Source of the DNA: an uncultured Paracoccus sp.
GTDB lineage: Bacteria > Pseudomonadota > Alphaproteobacteria > Rhodobacterales > Rhodobacteraceae
NCBI RefSeq assembly: GCF_945915435.1
Contig: NZ_CAMEFG010000027.1
Span: 1 to 44,661 of the forward strand
Direction: 5' to 3'
Length of the DNA stretch: 44,661 nucleotides
The translations under genes were made by a program, and so were the position numbers. Positions 1-6,299 of the stretch are shown piece after piece. A model generated the notes under the pieces. The model saw only the letters and a list, made by a program, of their open reading frames with translations, ran no database searches and was not told the DNA's origin. Each line of letters opens with the position of its first letter. Within the stretch, counting starts at the first letter, position 1.

Positions 1-2
1 GC

Positions 3-350
3 CTGTGCCGCGCCATCGTCCACAAGCCCAGCGTGCTGATCATGGACGAACCCTTTGGCGCGCTGGACAACTTCACCCGCGAAGACCTTTGGCAGACCAT
101 GCGCGACCTGCGCGCGGCCGAGCCGTTCACCGGCGTCCTGATTACCCATGACCTGCGCGAAAGCGTCTTTCTGGGCGATCAGGTGGTGGTCCTGTCGGGC
201 CGCCCGGCACGGACGCAATACGTCCTGCCGGTCGATCTGCCCGGTGACCGCAACATCGACATTCTCTATACGCCCGAGGCCACGGATATGCTGCATGTCC
301 TGCGCGACCAGATCCGAATCGCACAACGCCGCGACGAGGTGGCGCCATGA
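3..350 (+). CDS. NitT/TauT-family ABC transporter ATP-binding protein (5' end outside window)
   Basis: This is the C-terminal part of an ABC importer ATPase; the reading frame is open from base 3, so the real start lies before the window. The Walker B and D-loop region LIMDEPFGALD comes about 11 residues in, followed by the H-loop LITHD near residue 49. The tail, with a VVVLSGRPAR segment, resembles ATPases of the nitrate/sulfonate/taurine (SsuB/TauB) group, which energise import of small anions and organosulfur or organonitrogen compounds at the inner membrane. The stop codon overlaps the ATG of the downstream permease, so the two are translationally coupled. The substrate cannot be read from this fragment. 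Its position beside a sulfur-oxidation operon hints at a sulfur compound, but that is inference. Confidence 0.9.
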   Translation: MCRAIVHKPSVLIMDEPFGALDNFTREDLWQTMRDLRAAEPFTGVLITHDLRESVFLGDQVVVLSGRPARTQYVLPVDLPGDRNIDILYTPEATDMLHVLRDQIRIAQRRDEVAP

Positions 351-1112
351 GGGACTGGACGCAGAAGATACTCATCCCGCTGGCCGCCATCATCGGTTTT
401 CTGCTGCTGTGGGAACTGGTCGTCTGGGCCAACGGCTGGCCGACCTACAAGATGGCGGCGCCCTCGGACCTTCCGGCCGCCTTCTGGCAATATCGCACCA
501 TGTTCGTGGAAATGGGCTGGCAAACGCTGTGGCGCACCGTGGTCGGGCTTGGGCTGGCGGTCGTCTTCGGCACGCTTCTGGGCATGGTCATGGGCTTTTC
601 CCGCATCGCGCGAGAGGGGCTTTACCCGCTGCTGGTCGGCTTCAACGCCATTCCCAAGGCGACGCTGGTTCCGGTGATCGCGCTGATCTTCATCGGCCAG
701 CACGACCTGAACACGGTGTTGATGGCTTTCATGATCTCGTTCTTTCCCATCGCGGTGTCGGTGGGCATCGGCCTGTCCACGCTGGAGCCGGAATATAACG
801 ACATCCTCGCCGCGCTTGGGGCCTCGAAGCTGACCATCTTCCGCAAGATCGCGCTGCCCAAGACCCTGCCCGAGTTCTTCGGTGCGCTGAAGGTCTCGGT
901 CACGCTGGCCTTCATCGGCACCAACCTGGTCGAGATCGTCTCGCCACGGCAAGGGGCTGGGGGCGCTGTTCCTGTCGGGGCAGATCAACAGCAATTACCC
1001 GCTGATGTTCGCGGTGCTGATCGCGCTGGCGTTTCTGGGGATCGTTCTCTATTACGCCGTCGTCGCGCTGGAACGCATCTTCGCCGGTTGGGCCGAACGC
1101 GCCGCGCATTAG
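347..1112 (+). pseudogene. NitT/TauT-family ABC transporter permease, frameshifted near the 3' end
   Basis: This is a binding-protein-dependent transport permease (TauC/SsuC type) with several hydrophobic helices. The permease-ATPase coupling motif, with the usual EA(A) loop replaced by ALGASKLTIFRKIALPKTLP, lies near residues 162-181. The frame starting at 347 reads normally up to about base 945. After that, family-like sequence (GLGALFLSG, then ALERIFAGWAERAAH and TAG at 1110-1112) continues in the +1 frame. One extra C in the CGCCACGG stretch at about 940-950, or a loss of two bases, explains the shift. Restored, the protein would be about 254 residues, normal for the family. Without correction the frame runs on to 1510 through antisense DNA. 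It may be a true pseudogene or a sequencing error. Confidence 0.8.
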
Positions 1113-1133
1113 GCCGCAAGGCGCGCTTGCGGC
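1113..1133. terminator. Hairpin between convergent permease and soxZ
   Basis: A perfect 8-bp stem (GCCGCAAG / CTTGCGGC) with a 5-base loop begins directly after the permease stop and ends six bases before the soxZ stop. Its position between convergent genes suggests a bidirectional terminator. There is no clear T-tract on either side, which is common in GC-rich alphaproteobacteria. Confidence 0.6.
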
Positions 1134-1138
1134 GGGGC

Positions 1139-1468
1139 CTATCCGGCCAGCACGATCTCTTGCTCGGCCTCGGCGATATCGCCGCTGTCATCGGTCCAGA
1201 CCATGCGCAGCAGGCCGCCGCGCAGGGCGGCGAAGGTGAATTCGATATAAGGGTTCTGCGAGACGGCGGTTTCGGGTTGCCATTCCATCAGCAATTCACC
1301 GTCCAGCATCGCCTGAAAACGGGTGACGATGTTTTCCGGCAAGGGCTGGCCGTCGGGACCGAAGCGAAAGCCGGTTTCCATCGGGTGGACGACCTGTGCG
1401 CGGATGCGGACGATCTCGCCCGGTGCGGGGGTTTCGTTGCTGATCCAGATGCGGGGGGGTCTGCTCAT
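1139..1468 (-). CDS. soxZ: Sulfur-compound chelating protein SoxZ
   Basis: SoxZ partners SoxY in the periplasmic SoxYZ carrier, which holds sulfur intermediates on a cysteine arm while Sox enzymes act on them. The 109-residue product matches the family's usual length and has no signal peptide, as expected because SoxZ is exported by hitch-hiking on SoxY. The sequence is an all-beta SoxZ type: MSRPPRIWI at the start, GEIVRIRAQVVHPMETGF near residues 17-34, and WTDDSGDIAEAEQEI near the end. I chose the ATG at 1468, 10 bases after the soxY stop and just past an AGGAGC ribosome site. Longer upstream in-frame starts would lie inside soxY. It is the last gene of the operon and converges on the ABC permease. 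Confidence 0.93.
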   Translation of the reverse strand: MSRPPRIWISNETPAPGEIVRIRAQVVHPMETGFRFGPDGQPLPENIVTRFQAMLDGELLMEWQPETAVSQNPYIEFTFAALRGGLLRMVWTDDSGDIAEAEQEIVLAG

Positions 1469-1478
1469 CGCTTGCTCC

Positions 1479-1979
1479 TTACATGCCGCAGCCGCCGGCG
1501 GCGACGGTGATCTCGCCGCGGGCTTCAAGGAAGCGGCCATCGCTCATCCGGGCAAGCGCGCGCAGGCCCATGCTTTCCATCAGCCGCAACCGCATCGCGA
1601 CATCGACGGAACCCGTCAGGGGCGTAAAGCGAAAGCGGCAGGCCAGCGGCCGGGGATTGCGTTGGGCCAGGACGATCAGCTCTTCGCAGAAAACCGTGTC
1701 GGTCAGGGGGTCCGTCAGATGCACCCGCACCGGCACGGCGGCGGGGTTGTCGCCAAGCGCGGGCAGGTCCAGCACCAGACCCTGGGCCGCAGGGGTGGCG
1801 CCGCCCAGGAATTCGGCGGCGATGCGGTCGGCTTCGGCATCGTCGGGCTGCGGCGCGGCGCTGCTTTCGGGCTGCTGCGCGGAGCCAAGGCCGGGCCACA
1901 GGCCCGAGGCGAGGCCCGCGCCAAGCGCGGTCCCCGTCAGCAGCAGTTTCCGGCGGTCGATCTCAGCGAAGGAAGTCAT
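1479..1979 (-). CDS. soxY: Sulfur carrier protein SoxY with Tat signal
   Basis: SoxY covalently carries sulfur intermediates on a cysteine near its C-terminus in the periplasm. The 166-residue protein opens with a twin-arginine type signal (IDRRKLLLTG at about 7-16, then a hydrophobic run ending at GSAQQ). A SoxY domain follows, with NPRPLACRFRF and RLRLMESMGLRALARMSDG blocks. The C-terminus is GGCGM, so the swinging-arm cysteine is residue 164, but the usual terminal GGCGG is altered in its last residue. Two more cysteines in the mature domain (VFCEEL, PLACRF) are unlike classical SoxY. The ATG at 1979 overlaps the end of the upstream flavoprotein gene by 17 bases. The flavocytochrome context suggests it accepts sulfur from sulfide or thiosulfate oxidation. 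Confidence 0.9.
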   Translation of the reverse strand: MTSFAEIDRRKLLLTGTALGAGLASGLWPGLGSAQQPESSAAPQPDDAEADRIAAEFLGGATPAAQGLVLDLPALGDNPAAVPVRVHLTDPLTDTVFCEELIVLAQRNPRPLACRFRFTPLTGSVDVAMRLRLMESMGLRALARMSDGRFLEARGEITVAAGGCGM

Positions 1980-3297
1980 CGAACATCCCTTGTGCCCATA
2001 CGAAGTCTTCCTCCAGCAGGTCGGGTGTGCGCACGTCGATGTCGATCTGGGTCTGGTGAACCAGCCCGTCCGCGCCGACGTCATAAAGGAACTCGACCGA
2101 GATCGCCTCGCGCGGGTCGCCGTTGACCAGCATATAGCACAGGTTGTCCGGCAGTTCCGCCACCACTTCCTGATCGCGCACGCGCTGGCCGATGTTGCGG
2201 GCGACGATCTTGGCGATGTAATTCGCGACATGGCCGCTTTTCGGGTAATGGCCGAAATGGGGCGAGATCGCGCCCATGCTGTCGCCGACGATATAGACGC
2301 TGTCGTCGCTGTTGGCATGGAAATAACGCGGGTCCATGTCGGCCCATCCGGTCGATCTGCCCTCGGCATCGGTGCCGATCAGCCCGGCATGGAACACCAT
2401 GTCGGATGCCTGGTGCGGCGGCATCAGCACCGCCTCGTCGAAATCGAAATCGCCCGCCTCGGTCATGATGCGCTTGTTCCAGGGGTCCAGTTCGCGCACC
2501 CCGGCATTGGGAACATGGGTGATGATGTCGGGATAAAGTTCCTCGAACGCCGCGCGATAGCCGCCGCCGATGGGGGCGATGCCCGGCTTGGGGTCCAGGA
2601 TCAGGATCTTCGCCGGGATATTGTTCGTCTTGAAATGCCAGGCCATGACGCAGGCGCGCTCATAGGGCGAGGGCGGGCAGCGATGGGGCGGCGGCGGCAG
2701 GGTCATGACGATGGTGCCGCCCTTGAAATCGCGGATCTTGTTCTTCAGCGCCAGATGCTCGGCATTGGGGATATAGGCCGAGGGGAAATGCGTGCGCGTA
2801 TATTCCGCCGCCGCGCGGTCGTCGCCGAACCACGCATCATAGGCGTTGCGGATGCCGCCTGCCAGGATCAGGAAATCGTAATCGACATTGCCCTTGGATG
2901 TGCGCACCAGCTTCCTGTCGCGCTCGATCCCGGTGATCTCGCATTGCACCAGATGATAGCCGTGGCGGTTGGCGGGGGCCAGCATGTCATGGGTCAGATA
3001 GGTCGTATCCACCACGTCGATCAGCCATTTGTTCGACATGGGACAGGACCAGAAGATCGGGTTACGCTCCAGCACGATGACCTCGGCGCCGGGGATTTCC
3101 TCGCGCAGGTAGCGCGCGGCGGTCAGCCCGCCCCAGCCACCGCCGCAGACGACGATGCGCGGACCCGACCCGCTGCGCGGCATCAGCGTGGTTTCAGACG
3201 TCAGGGCGACGGGGGCGGCAAGGGCGGACCTGCCCAAAAGCCCCATGCCAAGGGCAAGCGTCGGCGCTCCTGCCAGGAGACTGCGGCGTCGGATCAT
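1963..3297 (-). CDS. Second, divergent FccB/SoxF-type sulfide dehydrogenase flavoprotein
   Basis: This 444-residue periplasmic flavoprotein of the flavocytochrome c sulfide dehydrogenase family begins with a Tat signal (MIRRRSLLAG). The FAD-binding glycine motif is CGGGWGG at 51-57. Cys85 (FWSCPMSN) aligns with the cysteine that binds FAD covalently in known FccB. Cys207 (HRCPPSPYERA) and Cys387 (LCYMLV) match the redox-active cysteine pair, so the catalytic equipment appears intact. It differs clearly from the FccB encoded two genes upstream: an extra segment precedes the FAD motif, and the tail after Cys387 is different. It lies 12 bases after the YedE gene and overlaps soxY. Without its own cytochrome, it may share the one at 5621-5977 or pass sulfur to SoxYZ; that role is inference. 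Confidence 0.85.
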   Translation of the reverse strand: MIRRRSLLAGAPTLALGMGLLGRSALAAPVALTSETTLMPRSGSGPRIVVCGGGWGGLTAARYLREEIPGAEVIVLERNPIFWSCPMSNKWLIDVVDTTYLTHDMLAPANRHGYHLVQCEITGIERDRKLVRTSKGNVDYDFLILAGGIRNAYDAWFGDDRAAAEYTRTHFPSAYIPNAEHLALKNKIRDFKGGTIVMTLPPPPHRCPPSPYERACVMAWHFKTNNIPAKILILDPKPGIAPIGGGYRAAFEELYPDIITHVPNAGVRELDPWNKRIMTEAGDFDFDEAVLMPPHQASDMVFHAGLIGTDAEGRSTGWADMDPRYFHANSDDSVYIVGDSMGAISPHFGHYPKSGHVANYIAKIVARNIGQRVRDQEVVAELPDNLCYMLVNGDPREAISVEFLYDVGADGLVHQTQIDIDVRTPDLLEEDFVWAQGMFDDFLR

Positions 3298-3309
3298 CGG
3301 ATCGGTTCC

Positions 3310-4323
3310 TTACGAGGTTCGGTTGCGAAAGAGGACCAGCGCAACCGCAATTCCGGCAAGGATACCCGAAAACGCGACCAGACTGGCCAGCGACAAAGTT
3401 GATACACCGCTCAGACCTTGCCCGATCGAACAGCCCAAGGCAAGCACCCCGCCAAAGCCCATCAGCACGCCGCCCGCCAGCGCGCGCTGCATCTGCGCCC
3501 CCGAGCCGAAGCCTTCCAGCCGCAGGTCGCGCATCAGAAGCGCCGCCGCCAGCGCGCCAAGCGCCGTTCCCGCGACCACCGCGATGCCGAAGCTCAGCGC
3601 GCGCCCGGTCGAAAGCATCAGCCACAAGAGCCCGTCGCCCACCGGCCCGACGAAGCTGATCGAGGTCAGGATGCGCGGATCGAAAGGGTCGTCGGTCGCG
3701 AAGGTCGCCCACCAGCCGGCGGCGACCACCAGCCCGATCACGGCGGCGCAAGCGGCGTCGAGGCGGTTTTGCCGCAGCAGGGGCAGGGCGAATGCGGCCA
3801 GCAGCAGGGCGGGCAGGCCGACCGACAGGGCCAGTGCCGGGCCTTGCCCCATTCCGGCCAGCAGGTCGGGCAGGGTGGTGGCGGGCCGGGCCTGCCCCAG
3901 CGACTGGAACCAGCCGCGCAGGGGTGCCAGCACCCCCGTCATGCTGGCCTGCGCGCTCAGCCCCAAGGCCATCAGCACCAGGACCGAGCGCATGTTCCCC
4001 CCCGCCGCCAGCACGACCGAGCGCGCCCCGCAGGCATTGGCCAGCACCATCCCCAGGCCAAAGATCGCGCCGCCCGCGAACATTCCCGGCCATGACGCCG
4101 CGCCGCGCATGGGCAGGGTGGCCGACAGGTCGGTCAACCCCTGCCACGCCAGCGCCTGCGTGGCGCAGATCGCCACGGCCAGCGCCAGGGCGAAGGCGCG
4201 CAGCGGGGCAAGATCGCCTTGCCCCATCGCGCCCTTCATGCCGCGCAGCAGGCAGAACCGCCCGGCCCGCGCGGCGGCGCCGAAGATGCCGCCCAGGATC
4301 AGCCCAAGCAGCACCGCATTCAT
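3310..4323 (-). CDS. YeeE/YedE family sulfur-compound permease
   Basis: This 337-residue inner-membrane protein is almost wholly hydrophobic and belongs to the YeeE/YedE (TsuA-like) family. Characterised members import thiosulfate, passing the substrate along conserved cysteines. Candidate relay cysteines are visible at Cys24 (GRFCLLRG), Cys98 (NACGAR) and Cys298 (LGCSIGQG), in two pseudo-repeated halves. The start ATG at 4323 overlaps the stop of the upstream fccB (ATGA), indicating translational coupling. In this operon it could move thiosulfate or a sulfane-sulfur product between periplasm and cytoplasm. The direction and exact substrate are not shown by the sequence. Confidence 0.88.
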   Translation of the reverse strand: MNAVLLGLILGGIFGAAARAGRFCLLRGMKGAMGQGDLAPLRAFALALAVAICATQALAWQGLTDLSATLPMRGAASWPGMFAGGAIFGLGMVLANACGARSVVLAAGGNMRSVLVLMALGLSAQASMTGVLAPLRGWFQSLGQARPATTLPDLLAGMGQGPALALSVGLPALLLAAFALPLLRQNRLDAACAAVIGLVVAAGWWATFATDDPFDPRILTSISFVGPVGDGLLWLMLSTGRALSFGIAVVAGTALGALAAALLMRDLRLEGFGSGAQMQRALAGGVLMGFGGVLALGCSIGQGLSGVSTLSLASLVAFSGILAGIAVALVLFRNRTS

Positions 4324-5624
4324 GCCGCGTCCCAGGTGTCGGCGGTGATCGCGGCATACCAACTCGCGCCATATTCGGCCTCGGCCCGGCGGAAGGCGGC
4401 ATCGGCGTCGATGGGGCTGACGCCGCCCGAATCCGGGACCTCGACGATGGTATCGCCCTCGGCGCGATAGACCCCGGCGACCGAGATGCCCCAGTCCGGG
4501 CCGACAAGGCTGTAGCAGGTATTGGCGAAGCTGGCGGCCGGCGGCTCGCGTCCCGCCAGTTCCGCCGCGATGACCGCCGCCACCACCTTGCCCTGCGCAT
4601 TGGCGCAAAAGGCCGATTTCGGCATCGGCGCGGCGATGGTGGCGTCGCCGACGACATGGATCCCCGGAACCAGCGTCGATTCGAAGGTGCTGCCCCTGAC
4701 GGGCACCCAGCCGGTCGCATCCGTCACCCCGGCGCGGTCGGCGATCCAGCCCGCCTTTTGCGGTGGCACCACGTTCAGCACATCGGCGCGGTGGGTGGTG
4801 CCGAAGGCGGTCTCGACCTCGCCCGCCTGCGCATCGACGCGCAGCACCTGGCCGTCGTCGGTCTGGCCGACCCATTCGATCATGTCGCCGTAAAGCGCCT
4901 GCCAGCCCTGCTGGAACAGCCCCTGTTTCGAGAAGCTTTCCTTGCTGTCCAAGAGCAGGATCTTGGATGCCGGTTTGTGCGTCTTGAAGTAATGCGCGAC
5001 CATAGAGGCACGTTCATACGGCCCCGGCGGGCAGCGAAAGGCGCCGTCGGTGATCGACATGACGAAGGTGCCGCCGTCCTCCATCGCCTCAAGCCGGGCC
5101 TTCAGCGCCTGGGTCTGCGGCCCGGCTTTCCATGCGTGCAGCGCGATTTCGGCGGCGGCCTCGTCATAGCCCTCCAGCGCGTTCCAGCGGATGTCGATGC
5201 CGGGCGACAGGATCAGCTTGTCGTAATCCAGCACCGTTCCATCGGCCAGCGTGACCCGCCGCGCGACGGAATCGACATCCTGTGCTGTGGTTTCAAGCAC
5301 CCGGATCGCCGCCCCGCGCAACCCGTGGTAGCCGTGGGTGATGCTGTCCCAGTCCCGCAGCCCGCCCAGATAAAGGTTCGAGAAGGGGCAGGTCGTGAAA
5401 TTCGCGTTCGGTTCGATCACGGTGATCCAGACCGAACTGTCCAGCCGGCGCAGGTAATTCGCCGCAGTCGCGCCGCCAAAGCCGCCGCCGATCACGACCA
5501 CATGCGCCATGCCCGCCCGCGCGCGGACCAGCGCGGGCATGGCCAGTGCGCCCATGCCTGCCGCCCCGATCCCCGCAAGGACATTGCGCCGTGTCGTCTT
5601 GCCCGCCGTTTGCCCTGTCGTCAT
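4320..5624 (-). CDS. fccB: Flavocytochrome c sulfide dehydrogenase flavoprotein subunit (FccB/SoxF)
   Basis: FccB oxidises sulfide to sulfane sulfur in the periplasm and passes electrons to a c-type cytochrome. The 434-residue product has a Tat signal (TTRRNVLAGIG at 10-20) and the FAD motif GGGFGG at 46-51. Cys79 (FTTCPFSN) sits at the covalent-FAD position, and Cys198 (FRCPPGPYERA) and Cys370 (NTCYSLVGP) form the redox disulfide pair. The length and motifs are canonical. It follows the cytochrome gene with an ATGA overlap, the standard FccA-FccB arrangement, and is itself coupled to the YedE gene. Confidence 0.93.
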   Translation of the reverse strand: MTTGQTAGKTTRRNVLAGIGAAGMGALAMPALVRARAGMAHVVVIGGGFGGATAANYLRRLDSSVWITVIEPNANFTTCPFSNLYLGGLRDWDSITHGYHGLRGAAIRVLETTAQDVDSVARRVTLADGTVLDYDKLILSPGIDIRWNALEGYDEAAAEIALHAWKAGPQTQALKARLEAMEDGGTFVMSITDGAFRCPPGPYERASMVAHYFKTHKPASKILLLDSKESFSKQGLFQQGWQALYGDMIEWVGQTDDGQVLRVDAQAGEVETAFGTTHRADVLNVVPPQKAGWIADRAGVTDATGWVPVRGSTFESTLVPGIHVVGDATIAAPMPKSAFCANAQGKVVAAVIAAELAGREPPAASFANTCYSLVGPDWGISVAGVYRAEGDTIVEVPDSGGVSPIDADAAFRRAEAEYGASWYAAITADTWDAA

Positions 5625-5977
5625 TGCGCCACCCCAACTTCGAACCAGTTCGTTTCGGACATCATGACGAACCAGCCGGCCAGCGCCGCGATCTGTTCGT
5701 CGTCATAACCCTTCATCAGCCGGGTCATCACCGTCGCATCGGCGGTGCCTTCGCGGAATGCGGTCATGCGGGCCACAAGCTCATCCTCGGACAACCCGTC
5801 CAGCGAAGGGATCGCGCCGGGCGAGTTCCCGGTCAGCCCGTGGCAATTGGCGCAAGGCCCGGCAAGGACCCAGGTATCCGCCCAGTCCTCGTCGCCCGCC
5901 AGGGCGGCAGAGGCAAGCGGAAGGGCAAGGACCATCGCCACGACGCGCCGCGTCAGAACTGGATGGTGGGCTGGCAT
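5621..5977 (-). CDS. Periplasmic monoheme cytochrome c, FccA/SoxE-like electron acceptor
   Basis: This 118-residue class I cytochrome c has a Sec signal (LTRRVVAMVLALPLASAALA) and a single heme-binding site CANCH followed by GLTGNSPG. The likely distal ligand is a methionine near the C-terminus (MTRLMKGY or VMMSET). It is the first gene of the sulfur operon and directly precedes fccB, so it most likely takes electrons from the FccB flavin and hands them to the respiratory chain. The ATG at 5977 is supported by a GAAAGGA ribosome site about 7 bases upstream. Upstream in-frame codons have no such site and would sit in the divergent promoter region. Confidence 0.88.
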   Translation of the reverse strand: MPAHHPVLTRRVVAMVLALPLASAALAGDEDWADTWVLAGPCANCHGLTGNSPGAIPSLDGLSEDELVARMTAFREGTADATVMTRLMKGYDDEQIAALAGWFVMMSETNWFEVGVAQ

Positions 5978-6299
5978 GAGAATCCTTTCTCTGGCTGTGC
6001 TGGCATGATGGGCGGGCGCACCCATGCGGACCCGCCGGGTAATCTTGTCGCAGGTCGCCGGAAAAGCCGCAAGCATATCATGGATTTCCCTGCGCCATTC
6101 ACGCGGGCGGCCCGTGCCCACCGGATTGCCCCCGGACGCCGGGGCGGTGCATGCCTGTGCCCGATTTCCTTGTATTTCTGTCGGTTTCTTCAACCCCAGA
6201 TTTTGGGCCACGGGCAGCCGGGGCGCTTGACCCCGCCGCGCAAAGGGCCGAGAATAGGTCCAGACATACCCATCCATTCGACAGGTAACAGGAGGTCCC
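5978..6299. promoter_or_regulatory. Divergent promoter region between the sulfur operon and the formate dehydrogenase operon
   Basis: These 322 bases hold no credible gene. They separate the minus-strand cytochrome c operon from the plus-strand formate dehydrogenase operon and must carry both promoters. On the plus side there is a sigma70-like candidate (listed separately) and an AGGAGGT ribosome site at about 6290-6296. I see no clear FNR palindrome (TTGAT-N4-ATCAA) and no confident promoter for the cytochrome side. Confidence 0.6.
6227..6255 (+). promoter_or_regulatory. Candidate sigma70 promoter for the formate dehydrogenase operon
   Basis: TTGACC at 6227-6232 (five of six to consensus) is followed after 17 bases by GAGAAT at 6250-6255 (four of six). 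Transcription would start near 6262, leaving a leader of about 38 bases with an AGGAGGT ribosome site before the ATG at 6300. The match comes from inspection only. Confidence 0.4.
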
